Source: Macrotis lagotis | Lineage: Eukaryota > Chordata > Mammalia > Peramelemorphia > Peramelidae | Direction: 5' to 3' | Length of the DNA stretch: 64,000 bases | NCBI RefSeq assembly: GCF_037893015.1 | Contig: NC_133666.1 | Span: 2,633,467-2,697,466 of the forward strand | Shown: piece after piece, positions 50,501 through 62,430 of the stretch | How positions within the stretch are numbered: position 1 is the stretch's first letter | How the letters are laid out: each line of letters starts with the position of its first letter | Notes under the pieces: model-generated | The model's database searches: none | The model's input: only the letters and a program-made list of their open reading frames with translations | Told to the model about the DNA's origin: nothing | Position numbers and translations under genes: made by a program

Positions 50501-53335
50501 AAGCCTAGGAAGAGACAGTACCTGGAAAGAGAAGGAAATCAAGAGGGTCCGAGGTTGCAGGGAGGTCAAGGGGCATGAGGATGGAGAAATGGCCATTGGA
50601 TCTGATAACTCAGGAAAGATGATATTGGCCTCATCATTTACTATTTTAAATGAATGAGGAGGCCAAACTACAGACAGTTTAGAAAAGGGTGAGAGAAGTG
50701 GAGACACCAAATGTTGAAAACTTTGTCAAAGAAAACATAGATAATAGCTAGGAGAAAAATGGTTGAATGGTTTGACTTTTTTTTTTTTTAAGGATAAGGG
50801 AGACGTGATTGTCGTTTGCCCTTTATTCTTTTTTTTTTAATTGGGCAAAGCAGAAGGGTTAAGTGACTTTCCCAAGGTCATACAGCTAGGTTAAATGTCT
50901 GAGGTGCTCCTCCTGACTCCAGGGCCAGTGCTCTATCCACTGTGGCACTGACCTGCTCCCTATCTTTCCTTCTTTTTTTCCCCCTGCTAAGGCAATGGGG
51001 TTAAGTGAGTTGCCCAAGGTAACACAACTAGGTTATTAATAAGTGTCTGAGGTGGGATTTGAACCCAGGGCCTCCTGACTCCAGGGCTGGTGCTCTATCC
51101 ACTTATCTACTGTGCCACTTAGCTGCCCCCTGTATTTCATTTTTTGGAGGGGGGTAAAGCAATGGGGTTCAGTGAGTTGCCCACAATCACCCAGCTAGGT
51201 AATTATTAAGTGTATGAGTCCAAATTTGAATTCAGGTCCTCATGACTACAGGGCTCTATCCACTGTGCCACTTAGCTGCCCCCTGCCTTACATTCTTTTC
51301 TCTTTTTTTGTTAAGGCAATGGGGTTCAGTGACTTGTCCAAGATCACCCAGCTAGGTTATTAACAATGGTATGATCCTGGATTTGAACCCAGGGCCTCCT
51401 GACTCCAGGGCTGGTCCTCTATCCATTGTGCCACTTAACTGTCCCCCTGTCCTTCATTCTTGAAGATGATGGGGGGTGATGCCATGACAAGCACATGAAT
51501 TGTATTTGAATGGGGGTGGGGGCACTGTTAGGTCCCCAGTCTCACTTTCTCCTTCTGTTTCATCTGTGTCCAGTGGCCCTATATGGATCAGGATGACTGG
51601 AGATGGACCTGCATTCAAGGCAGTCAGAATGAAGTGACTTGTCCAAGGTCACACAGCTAGTAAGTGTCAAGTTTCTGAAGCTGGATTTGAAACCCTGCTC
51701 TCCTGATTCCAAGGCCAGTGCGCTCTCCACTGTGCCACCTAGCCCCCCCTTAATGTTTAGCCAAACAGCCTCATATGAATCCTGAGCCACACATCTGGAT
51801 AGCACAATTGTGTTACCCTGGGCTAAAGGATCATCTTTCCTTGAACCTTAGTTGTTGCATCTATAAACTTAGGGTAAGGAGGGCACCTGTTTCCATAGGG
51901 TGGCTGTAATTACACAATGTAATATTTGCTACCTTTTAATTTTTCTTTATTTAATATTTTATTTCCCCCAAATTAATGGGTTACCCTTTTAATCTTTTTT
52001 AATTTTTATCATTTTTCAAAATCTATTTAAAAAATTTTTTTATTTAACACAATATGTGGTTCAGTGGCTTGCCCAAGATCAACCAGCTAGGTTATTATGA
52101 AGTATCTGATGCTGAATTTGAACTCGGGTCCTCCTGACTCCAGGGCCAGTGCTCTATCTACTGGGTCACGTAGCTGCCCAGGAGTTGAGAATTCTAAGTC
52201 AAAGATGCTGAGACACTGAAAAGATTCCACCGGAATGGGAAAGGTAGGCGGGGAGGAAGTTTAGTAGGAAAGAGACCGAGTTGTTTTAAACCTGTGGAGT
52301 TGTCCTTAGATAAGGAAACTGAGACAGGCCTTAGGTTCCATGCTCACGTCGAATATGTGTTAAGGGCTGGATTTGAACCCAGATCTTCCAGTTCTCTTTC
52401 CAATGTCACATGGCCTAGAGAGGCAGGTGGAACCTTCACAGATCTTGTCTCCCAGGGCCTCTGAGAAAGACCAGTGACACTGGCTGGGTACTTCAGTAAC
52501 TGAACATGTTACACATTAATGTCTGGTTTTCTACTGGCTGATATAGGGAGCAAGGGCAGCCCTGCGATTTCATTGGCACAGGGTTCTACCTGAGTACAAA
52601 CTCCCTCAATCTAGGGCTGGGCTCAGCATAAGTATTCAGTAGACAGGCAGAAGTCATTAGCCTGGGAACCTTGTGCCAGAGGTAAGATCTGAACCCAGGT
52701 ATTCCTGGCTGTAGGCACGGTGGGGGGGGGGGGGGGGGAGTGACTAGGACAGTAGGCTTGGAATCAAGAAGACCTGAGTTCAAATTTAACATCAGAAACT
52801 TCCTAGCTGTGTGACCTTAGACTAGTCACTTTACTCTGCTACTGAAGAAATGGCAAACCATTCCAGTATCTTTGCTGAGAAGACCTTATGGCTATACAGC
52901 CACAGGATCACAGAGTCAGAAAGGCAAAACTGGCTCTGAGTCAAGTCCTCTGTCCCACATTGCCTTTCAAATGTATATATTGTAGTAAAAGAGGCCTTTG
53001 TTTTTTTTAATGATCACATGTCAAGTGACATTCTAAATCGCCCCCCCCCCAAGGGAAGGTCACATCACATGTTTGTCAGTGGTTGAACCTGAGAACCTAT
53101 AGTAAGATGATATGCCATTCTCTCAGTCTTGTCATCACTGGGTCAGGCACAGGGTGGGAGCAGACCCTCACAGCTGTCTGGTCTAATCTTAGGCCCCATA
53201 CCAAACAGACCTTGCTTTTGCTCACCTGGTCATGTCAACAGTTGTCACGTTGAACTTGACTCCTTTCAACCAGAGGACCATGAAGAGGCGTTGGCAAAAG
53301 GGACAATTTCCAATGCATTCGCCATCAAAACCAGC
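41393..53335 (-). CDS. CLIC2: CLIC2, chloride intracellular channel protein 2 (exons 2-6)
   Basis: CLIC proteins have a glutathione-S-transferase fold. They act as soluble glutathione-dependent oxidoreductases and can insert into membranes as anion channels; CLIC2 also inhibits ryanodine receptors. Five exons on the minus strand give a continuous frame closely matching human CLIC2: [12 protein letters not shown] with the redox CxxC motif, [53 protein letters not shown] and [15 protein letters not shown]. Coding exon sizes are 110, 126, 107, 182 and 156 bases with phases that join correctly; all introns are GT-AG. With the human-sized exon 1 (19 codons) the protein would be about 245 residues, against 247 in human, and the C-terminus ends VAKK. 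Exon 1 was not found between 53,336 and the end of the window. All seen exons look intact, so the gene is very likely functional. Confidence 0.97.
41690..42785 (+). mobile_element. Marsupial L1 LINE 3' end, plus strand
   Basis: Lies in CLIC2 intron 5. TTGCACAAAGAAAACCAATG, TCTAAAATATATAGAGAACTG, AAATGCTCAGTCATCATTG, CTTGTGAACTGAGCCAACCA, TCTGGAGAGCAATTGGAAGT, TTGGGGAATGGCTGAACCA and ATGCTGAGTGAAGGGAGCAG occur in the canonical order. It is longer than the copy at 37,345 and inserted in antisense to CLIC2. Confidence 0.85.
42836..43017 (-). CDS. CLIC2: CLIC2 exon 5 (182 bp)
   Basis: Flanked by acceptor GATTCAG and donor GTGAGA. It completes a His codon split from exon 4, then reads [50 protein letters not shown] and ends at IIK. 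The length of 182 bases is the standard size for this CLIC exon. Confidence 0.96.
43100..43534. other. CLIC2 intron 4 sequence, nothing recognised
   Basis: Intronic sequence with no recognisable repeat or exon. Confidence 0.4.
43535..43795 (+). mobile_element. MIR/CORE-SINE, plus strand
   Basis: AGGAAGACCTGAGTTTCAGT, CTTGCCTCAGTTTCCTCAAC and GGCGTGAGGATGAGATGAGG in MIR order. Diverged copy. Confidence 0.7.
44250..44384 (-). mobile_element. Marsupial SINE, minus strand
   Basis: AAGTGACTTGCCCAAGGTCA, TTTGAACTCAGGTCCTCCTG and CTACTGTGCCACCTACC. Full length apart from the tail. Confidence 0.9.
44400..44720 (+). mobile_element. L2-type LINE fragment
   Basis: CCAGAATGACCTTTCTAAGG and CACTCCTATGCTGATGATTT followed by CCAGATTAATATTTGCAGTC match phrases of L2/CR1-clade LINEs. 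Heavily diverged. Confidence 0.4.
44819..44972 (-). mobile_element. Marsupial SINE, minus strand
   Basis: TTTTTGCAAGGCATTGGGGT, GTGGCTTGCCCAAGGCCACC and CACTGCACCACCTAGCTGCC. Good match to the consensus seen elsewhere in the window. Confidence 0.9.
45010..45250. repeat. Pyrimidine-rich tract
   Basis: Long run of CTTCTTCCTCTTCC-like sequence with few purines. Confidence 0.85.
45251..45770 (+). mobile_element. L2-type LINE fragment (tentative)
   Basis: ATCTTCAGTGGCTCCCTATC, TATGCCTTTGCTCAGAACAT, TTCTAGGCCTGGAGAGACCT and TCCTTGAGGAAGCCTTCTCA resemble the 3' part of an L2-type element. Diverged. Confidence 0.4.
45832..45990 (+). mobile_element. Marsupial SINE, plus strand
   Basis: GGGCAGCTATGTGGCACTAC, GGAGTCAGGAAGACCCGAGT, CCTTGGGCAAGTCACTTAAC and an AAATAAAATAAAATT tail. 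Confidence 0.9.
46288..46512 (+). mobile_element. Longer marsupial SINE (CORE/MAR type), plus strand
   Basis: GACCTGAGTTCAAATGCAGA, GACCCTGGGCAAGTCATTTA, a CTTTGCCTCAGTTCCTCC block, then AACCACTGTGATATCTTTGC and AGAGTTGGACATGACTGAAA with a CAACAAAAC tail. This 3' half differs from the short A-tailed SINEs and defines a second subfamily in the window. Confidence 0.8.
46555..46661 (-). CDS. CLIC2: CLIC2 exon 4 (107 bp)
   Basis: Acceptor TCTCCTAAG and donor GTAAGA. It reads [33 protein letters not shown] and ends with one base of a split codon. The length of 107 bases is standard for CLIC exon 4. Confidence 0.96.
46662..47675. other. CLIC2 intron 3 sequence, nothing recognised
   Basis: Unique sequence; short open frames only, no recognisable repeat. 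Confidence 0.4.
47675..47885. mobile_element. Possible non-autonomous DNA transposon remnant
   Basis: Runs from GCTTCTTACCCTGGGGTCTA through a T/A-rich middle to GTTACGAACCCCAGAACT. The ends are loosely inverted. The layout is like old hAT-type mammalian elements that begin near 'CTTAACCTGGGGTC'. Family not assigned. Confidence 0.35.
48073..48230 (+). mobile_element. Marsupial SINE, plus strand
   Basis: GGGGGCAGCTAGGTGGCGCA, TGGAGTCAGGAGGACCTGAG, ACCTTGGGCAAGTTACCTAA and an ACAAACAAAAC tail. This is one of the best-preserved copies. Confidence 0.92.
48645..48770 (-). CDS. CLIC2: CLIC2 exon 3 (126 bp)
   Basis: Acceptor CCTCTAG and donor GTAGGG. It reads [38 protein letters not shown] and APPR. 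It completes the thioredoxin-like N-terminal domain, including the cis-proline after the GTSPPF loop. 126 bases is standard for CLIC exon 3. Confidence 0.96.
48905..49127 (-). mobile_element. Longer marsupial SINE (CORE/MAR type), minus strand
   Basis: Reverse of the 46,288 subfamily: TTAATCATGTCCAATTCACC, GACCCCATTTGGGATTTTTC, TTGGCAGAGATTCTGGAGTG, GAAGTGATTTGCCCAGGGTC and GCATGCTCTCTACCACACCA. Confidence 0.8.
49432..49560 (+). mobile_element. Marsupial SINE, plus strand (short)
   Basis: AGGCAGCTCGGTGGCACAAT, AAGTTCAAATCCAGCCTTAG and GACCTTGGACAAGTCATTTC. The tail is lost. Confidence 0.85.
49700..50740 (-). mobile_element. L2-type LINE fragment, minus strand (tentative)
   Basis: GGGGAGACAACATACAAACA, GGAAAGGCTTCCTGCTGAAA, GGTGATGCCTTTGATAGCAA and AATGAGTTTGAGATGCCTAT are phrases of the reversed L2/CR1-clade LINE 3' region, in the correct order. 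A second copy lies at 53,440-54,640. Confidence 0.5.
50830..51750 (-). mobile_element. Cluster of five SINEs, all minus strand
   Basis: Copies at about 50,830-50,962, 50,975-51,130, 51,140-51,283, 51,300-51,446 and 51,558-51,750. The first four are the short A-tailed marsupial SINE (each ends in a CCAC-TTAGCTGCCCCC-like 5' end). The fifth is a longer MIR/MAR-type copy (GTCACACAGCTAGTAAGTGT). They sit tail to head with almost no unique DNA between them, in CLIC2 intron 2. Confidence 0.85.
52028..52180 (-). mobile_element. Marsupial SINE, minus strand
   Basis: TGGCTTGCCCAAGATCAACC, TTTGAACTCGGGTCCTCCTG and CTACTGGGTCACGTAGCTGC. Confidence 0.88.
52290..52425 (-). mobile_element. Decayed MIR-like fragment, minus strand
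   Basis: AGATAAGGAAACTGAGACAG and GCTGGATTTGAACCCAGATC match reversed MIR phrases. Confidence 0.5.
52738..52900 (+). mobile_element. CORE/MAR-type SINE, plus strand
   Basis: AAGACCTGAGTTCAAATTTA, GTGTGACCTTAGACTAGTCA and AAACCATTCCAGTATCTTTG. A G-run of about 17 precedes it at 52,722. Confidence 0.75.
53226..53335 (-). CDS. CLIC2: CLIC2 exon 2 (110 bp)
   Basis: Acceptor TTTCTTGGCAG and donor GTGAGC. It begins [16 protein letters not shown] and continues [20 protein letters not shown] with a split Arg codon. It holds the glutaredoxin-like CPFC active site and the helix proposed to cross the membrane. Human has Ser where this copy has Cys in GECIG. Confidence 0.96.
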
Positions 53336-53439
53336 CTGCCAAGAAACATAAGACATCTTCAGCTGAAAGTGGACAAAAAAGCAACTCCATACTTGAGTTT
53401 TCATATTTAAACTAGAGAATATAGGCAAATTAATCCCAA

Positions 53440-54640
53440 ATGATTAGTTAAATCAATAAATACCTAGTAAGTGGTTGATTGTGCACCCATTCTGGAGATA
53501 CAAAGAAAGGCGAAAATGGCTCCCGACTCCGGGGAGCTCACATTCTAATTGGGGAGACAAGGTGCAAACAACCAGATACAACTAAGGTAGAGACAAGGTA
53601 AAGCTAAAGTCATCTTGGAGAGGAGGCAAGGCAGGACTCTAGGGGTGGAGGGAAGACCAGGGAAGCTGGGAAGTGCAGGTCAGGAAGGGGAGCATGGCAA
53701 GAATGGGGGACAGTCAGTGAAGAGCTACAGAGGCAGGGGATGGAGTGTCATGAATGAATAGAGTCCGACATAGTGGAGTAGGGGGCTGGCTTATGAAGAG
53801 ATTTCAATGGCAAACAGGATTGTATATTTGGTCCCAGGACTAAGAGGGAACCACTAGTTTTGGAGGGGAGAAGCCTCTTTAGCAGTTGAGGAAGATGAAG
53901 CAGAAAAAGGCCCAAGGAAGGGAAGCCCAGTAACAGTAGAAGGGGACAAGGGCGTGAAGCCAAGTGGTGGCCCTGCCGGAGGAGCGAAGTGTGTCTAGGT
54001 GAGAACTAGTATAAAGGCCTTGACAAGCGAGCGACTCTGTGGAATGAGTGCAAGTGATGAAGGGTGTATATTAGCTAGGCTGCCAGCCTGGGTGACTGAC
54101 AGCTTGCTGGTGGTCTGGGCAGCAATAGAAAGGTTCAGAAGAGTGGAGGATTTAAGGGGAAAGATAGAATTCTGCTCTAGACATGTAGTATTTTAGTGAC
54201 AGGACATCCCATTTGAGCTATCTTGAAAGGCAGTTGGAGATGTGAAACAAGGTCAGTAGAGACCGGACAGCTTACAGAGAAAATAAGGGAATTCTTTTCA
54301 TTGAGATGATGGGAGCTAAGGAGCTCGCCAAGCAAGGTCACCTAGAGGAAAAGGGCCAGGTCAGCTCTTTGGGAGATACTCACAGTTATTGGACACAATG
54401 GAGGAGTAGTTCAACAGGTAGGAGAGGAACCAAGAGAGAGAGCAGGGTCAGAGAGAAGCTGGGGAGTATCCAGAAGAGGGTGATCGAGAGTGTCAAAGGC
54501 TGCAGAGAAGCCAAGAGGGAGAACTGAGAAAAGGTCATTAGCTTTAGCAAAAGTTTGGACACATTGACATCAACTGTGGAGAGTTTAAGCCACTTTCCAC
54601 CTTGCTTAGCTTCCTGTGCAGCCTTATTACCTAGTCATTC
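53440..54640 (-). mobile_element. L2-type LINE fragment, minus strand (tentative)
   Basis: GAGCTCACATTCTAATTGGG, GAGACAAGGTGCAAACAACC, GAAGAGATTTCAATGGCAAA and GGAACCACTAGTTTTGGAGG are phrases of reversed L2-type 3' sequence. Diverged, with possible gaps. Confidence 0.5.
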
Positions 54641-55480
54641 ATCTGTCAGACTTGTTTGATGGGGTGACAATCCAAATATTTGGCAGGCCCTATCAGAACA
54701 ATCCTTTTGGAAAAGAATTCATGCTGATGTTTACATGCTAGGTGTTGTAGAGGAACTGAATGCTCCATTGGAGGGATGGATGGCATGGCCTCTAGTTCCC
54801 CAAAGCCATGTGTCAGGTCTCCCGGCCAGCCATTCTCATGCCTATGCAGGGTAGGTGTATTACCCACCTGGGCTATGTGGGAGTGCTAGGCTAAACTGAG
54901 GTCTGCTGCCTACTCCTGTTACATTGCCCGTTTAGGGGAGTTTTTAGGATCCAAGTTTGCTCCTGGCTGTTATCCCTTAAAGAGGAATGCCCTCAACCAG
55001 GGGCCCAACACAAGGTCCATGGGTGAAATAGAACCCACAACTCTCCCCAGGACAGTACAAACTAGATCAAAATGGAATTGGGAAATATTTTTTTAAAAAT
55101 CCAACTGCAATAAAACATAGATTATATTTTTAAACTAAATTCTCACAAGGATCTTTTTTAGAAGACCAATTAGTAGCCACTATTTCTATTTGGATTTGAT
55201 ACCAGTGCCCTAAGTTGTATTTGAAGGTTGATGCTAATCACACAAAGACAATTACATAGAGTGAATCTGAAATCAATTTATCAAACCTAGCAACAAAAAG
55301 TCAGAGAAGTTATGTTAATGAGAAGATACCAAATAATATGCCAAAAAGCAGTTTTCCTATTGGGAATGAGATAGCTCATCACCAGGGGAAATTTCCCAGT
55401 CACTAATGGACCCTCTTAGTGCTGGGAGTAGGGACAAAGATGAGGTGCCAGCTCCTTGATGTTCCCCTACTGTCTTTTTC
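54641..55480. other. No gene or repeat recognised
   Basis: Unique AT-leaning sequence upstream of CLIC2 exon 2. I looked here for CLIC2 exon 1 on the minus strand and did not find it. Confidence 0.4.
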
Positions 55481-55910
55481 CCCTCCAGGTACCTGTCTCT
55501 GAAGAGAGCTTGGAAGTGCACGTGACTCAGTTTGAAACTGGACGTCACCACAAGGCTTTTTCCTCTCCCAAGCTCACTGGTCAACTCTGCCAGGGACTTG
55601 AGCCCTGGCTTACATTCCTGTTGTCTTCCCTAACAGAAAGGAAACTCTGAGAGAAGGGACTTTTCCACCTCCTGGAGAAGTCTTTGCTATATAGTATCTA
55701 TATCTCAGGTCTTTAATAAATGTTTGTTGATTGACTGACTGATACCTGCACATCATAGAACTGTAAATTTGGGCCTGAAGAGAGCTGAGAAGTCATTTAT
55801 TTCTAGCTTCTTATTCTGTAAGGGGGGGAAACGGAAGCCTAGAGAGTACACACAGGGAGGATGTAGCAGAGCTATGATTTGAATCTAGCTACAAAGGCAG
55901 GTTGCTGCTT
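55481..55910 (+). mobile_element. L2/MIR-type 3' end and decayed neighbour
   Basis: TTTAATAAATGTTTGTTGAT followed by TGACTGACTGATA at about 55,713-55,745 is the typical 3' end of an L2/MIR element. GGAAACTCTGAGAGAAGGGA precedes it. The following 150 bases (AACGGAAGCCTAGAGAG, TGATTTGAATCTAGC) look like another decayed MIR-like piece. Confidence 0.5.
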
Positions 55911-55952
55911 TCCTCCCAATATGTGCCTGTAACTTTCAATAAATATCATTTG

Positions 55953-56122
55953 GGGGTGGCTAGGTGGTGCAGTGGATAGAGCACTGACTCTGGAGTCAGG
56001 ACCTGAGTGAGTTCAAATCTGCCCTCAAACACTTAATAATGACCTAGCTGTGTGGCCTTGGGCAAGCCACTTAACCCCATTTGCCTTGCCCCAAAAAAAG
56101 TCTAAAATAAATAAATAAATAT
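55953..56122 (+). mobile_element. Marsupial SINE, plus strand
   Basis: GGGTGGCTAGGTGGTGCAGT, GAGTTCAAATCTGCCCTCAA, GGCCTTGGGCAAGCCACTTA and tail AAATAAATAAATAAAT. Confidence 0.92.
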
Positions 56123-57690
56123 CATTTGGCTACATGATTTGGGATGGTTCTCTTTTCATTTTCCTCATGTGACTATGGTCCGATCAACTAATTGTTCACG
56201 CAGAAATCTTTTGCTATCAAATGGTGGGGAACCTATGAAAATCAGCCCCTTGAACTCAGAACATTCTTCCCCTAAGGTGATTCTGTGTCTTTCAAGGCAT
56301 TTTACAGACTCTTCCCTCAATCCCTGGCCCACCCCTCTATATACCCAGATATTTTTGTTCCTCCTTCCCAGGTCACCCTTGTTTTAATGTATAGCAGTGT
56401 CAGCTTCCTCCTCAAACCGTGACAGTCTGCTGGCCAGCTTGAGTTTGATCTCTGCCATTGTCTGCACACCGTCTGATTGAGGCCGCTGGTCCATCACCAC
56501 AGTTCTTTGTTGGATCACTGACGGATTCCTCATCTGCATTGATTGTCAGCCGGACTCCATCTTTTCTCCTAGATTCTCAGGGACCTGGAGCTGACACGCT
56601 CCCCCGGGGTCTATTGCCTCCCACTACGCTCACTCCTTATTCCTTTCCCCTATCCTCTGAGGAAACTTTTCTTAAAAACAACACCAACAGCAACAACAAC
56701 AACAGCAACAACAGCAACACACCAAAGCCTGCACTTAATGCTGCTTCTCCTTCTTGCTACTGTTCGATTCTCCCTATGAAAAATGATACCCTCTTTCGTG
56801 GCCTGTAAGGCGAGAAAATGGACACGAATCTCATTTCCCAGAGCTTAGCACTCTAGTGTTAAGAGATTTGGGGCTATTCAAGGAAGGACTAGCAGATGGG
56901 AAGTGATCAGCTCCACAGGACATGAAAGCTGTTAGTGCCACGATAACACTATAAGGTGATTCTAGGTACTTGGCCTTGAGGTAGGTCTTCCCAGTTGCTG
57001 TGGCACCCGTTCTACTCCAGTCAAGATGGGAGCTGAGATGTGGAAGGTGTGTGCCACATACTAGGGCCTTGAAAGGAAAACACCTGTCCCATCTTACTTT
57101 TCTGGAGAGGAGAGATAGCAGTTGTTAGCTTTTGGAGCTTAGAGGTATCACTTTTTGTTATCCTTTTGAATCTGTTAGGTGTTAGAAAGAAGCCAAGAAC
57201 CTTTGTGGGGTCTGACCATGTCATCAGGTATGCAGAGGCAGACCTAACTGGTGTTAGTGACTAAAGCCTGGGAGAACAATATTACTGCTTGTCACTTCCC
57301 CACCAGGAGCCATTGTACTTAAAGTCAAGTTTGGAGGTCCTTGGTTACACAAGGTGAAGTTTCCACAGATCCCTCACCATCCACAAGGCTACCCCTTCCT
57401 CCCACTCCCCCCATTGAGAGTGAGTGGCATAGCATCCTCCTGACCCTGTTGGGCACCCTGAGGCCTAAGCAGAAGGCTTAGTCCAGGGTCCTGCTATCAT
57501 GTGAGCATTAGTCTATTATAGTCTAGAATTCCAATCAAAATAAATTTACTCAGTGTTATTAAAAGGAAACAATTTAATAAAAACACACACTGTTATTTGC
57601 CAGGGCAGCAATGCTTGGTCAGAAAGAAATCCTGCAAAGCAGTGGGAACAATGCCAAATCTGAAGAACATCAATCCCTTGACCCCTGCCC
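56123..57690. other. No gene recognised; CAA/CAG-rich patch
   Basis: AACAACAACAGCAACAACAG at about 56,676-56,722 is a short trinucleotide-rich patch. The remainder is unique. I looked for CLIC2 exon 1 on the minus strand and found no match to its expected ending before a GT donor. Confidence 0.4.
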
Positions 57691-57696
57691 TCCCCC

Positions 57697-57699
57697 CAG

Positions 57700-57755
<56 letters not shown>

Positions 57756-57775
57756 TACACACACACAGTACATTT
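57697..57775. repeat. (CA)n microsatellite
   Basis: About 30 CA dinucleotides with a few interruptions (CAAACA, CATACA). Confidence 0.95.
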
Positions 57776-58598
57776 CTGCCTCAGGAGATTAAAGAAGTGT
57801 CAGAACCAACTTCATCTGGAAAATGACCTGGTCCCTTTAAGTAGAAAGCAGCTCAGACCCCAGAAGCAGTGAAATTATCTGTTCTACGTGCTTTTGGTGC
57901 TCTGGAGTCCCCTAGTATAGAAGCCAGTTCCTTAGTATTCTATTTCATGAAATACCTTTGTTTTGAGTTTGTCATGTCCTTGTTCTCCTGCTGCCCCTCT
58001 GCTAGCCAGTTTGTTATGGCAGAAGAGAAGCAGTGGCTAAGGCCTCCTAAACCACAGTTTTCAACAGATACAGAGTTGAGGGATGCCTCAAACCTCAGTC
58101 TTGGTGTCAGGGATCCCCAGTTTAAGGGACCCTGGGTTCAACTTGCTTTCCCTAGCCACCTTTACAAGATGTGGTCCCTTGTTCCTACTTGCCATTTTTT
58201 CCTTTTAACCTATCATTGATTGCTTGGCACATTAGCCCCTAGTGGTTCTTGGATGCTTGCCACTCTTCTGTTCTCCAGGTCCTTATTATTTGCCCCCTCC
58301 CCTCTGTTTTTCCTTTGCCATCTTGACTCAGGTTTTCCTGAGAGTTTTTGGGGAGCCTTGAGCTTACATATTCTACTTTTCCTGTTATATCTTCAGCTTG
58401 CCTCATTTACTGTTTCCCTTAACCCTTTCATGTATAAACATTCAGATCTCTTCTCACATAGAAAAAATACAGCCCATCAGAAAACAAAAAAAACAAAGCA
58501 AAAACAGCACCAACCCACAACAAACTGCACTTGATGCTTTAGCCCCCTTCTTGCTATGGAATTACAATGGGGCGAGAGGGGGGACTAATTGGCACTTG
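57776..58598. other. No gene recognised
   Basis: Unique sequence just beyond the 3' end of the PABPC1 retrocopy. A CTTCTCACATAGAAAAAATA-like A-rich segment near 58,450-58,510 may be an old LINE remnant. Confidence 0.35.
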
Positions 58599-58617
58599 TT
58601 TTTTTTTTTTTTTTTTT
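58599..58617 (-). other. Poly(A) tract ending the PABPC1 retrocopy
   Basis: About 19 consecutive A on the minus strand, directly after CCAAAAACAGT, which matches the end of PABPC1 mRNA (the human mRNA ends TTAAACAGTG). This is the hallmark of an L1-mediated retrocopy. The upstream signal that reads AATAAA in human PABPC1 reads AACAAA here (plus-strand TTTGTT at 58,633-58,638). Confidence 0.85.
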
Positions 58618-59194
58618 ACTGTTTTTGGAATTTTTGTTACAGCAAGAATTTTATAATTCAAATTACGTTTCCTCGCTCAGCTATTCATTCTGTTATCTAA
58701 AACAGTAGTGATAGACTGAGCTTTTCTACAATAAAGAATTACAAAGTTAAAGACAGGAAAACTTTGTTTTCTCATCTGTGAAATGAGCTGGAGAAGGAAA
58801 CGAGGAACCACTCCAGTATCTTTGCCAAGAAAACCCCTAATGGGGCCACAAAGAGTGGACACGACTGAAACGACGGAACAACAACAACAAATTTGCTGAA
58901 AATCCCCCCTCCCCCCAACCATTTACCCATCTATTAAACATTGATTTGTTTTTAGGTTTTCCTATTTTTTTGGGGTTCCTTTTTTCTTTCTTTCTTTTTT
59001 TTTATCTCTTTTAAATGAAGAAGCACTCAAGGCCTAGCATTTGGTGTGCTAGGCCTGGCATTTGCTTGGTACATCCAGTTCAGAGTTCCTTATTCTTTAG
59101 TTTGCCACGTTTGCTTTTGTTTCTCCCCTCACCACCCCCCACGAAAGACTTTTTTTTTTTCTTTTCCGGTGAGGCAGAGGTTCCATCTTTCCTT
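58618..59194 (-). other. 3' UTR of the PABPC1 retrogene
   Basis: Reads as PABPC1 3' UTR: ATGTACCAAGCAAATGCCAG (human ATGTACCGAGCAAATGCCAG), GATTTTCAGCAAA, CTTTGTAATTCTTTA, GAGCGAGGAAACGTAATTTG and TTATAAAATTCTTGCTGTAA. This order is from memory of the human transcript. A SINE fragment is inserted at 58,762-58,890. Confidence 0.85.
58762..58890 (+). mobile_element. CORE/MAR-type SINE 3' half inserted in the retrogene 3' UTR
   Basis: TTTTCTCATCTGTGAAATGA, ACCACTCCAGTATCTTTGCC and AGAGTGGACACGACTGAAAC, then ACAACAACAAC. It splits 3' UTR sequence that is contiguous in PABPC1 (between TTTTCAGCAAA and the CTTTAA-CTTTGTAATTC part), so it arrived after the retrocopy. Confidence 0.85.
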
Positions 59195-62130
<2,936 letters not shown>

Positions 62131-62430
62131 GAACGCCCAACAATGCTCCAGGCTTCCAAGGTTCCCATGGCACCCGCTCTGGAGGACAAGCACCATCTAC
62201 AGGTGCAGCTGCATGAGCCCCCAGGGCCACAGAAACCCGCGTGCTGCGACCCTCAGGCAGCGTCCTTCGTAGGCGCCCACAGACCCTCCAGGATGGCGCC
62301 TGCCCGCCCCCAACTGCAAAGACAAGGGCCAGGAACACTGTCACAACCACAGGCTCTCCAAGGGGGCACACCTCGAATCCAACCAGCCACCGGCCCTGGG
62401 CGCCCAGGTGGTGGAGGGGATGGAGGGCAC

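Noticed and set aside
56398-56462. Minus-strand MAEIKLKLASRL reading as a possible alternative first exon of CLIC2
   Set aside because: It runs into a stop without a GT donor in a suitable place and does not match any CLIC N-terminus I know.
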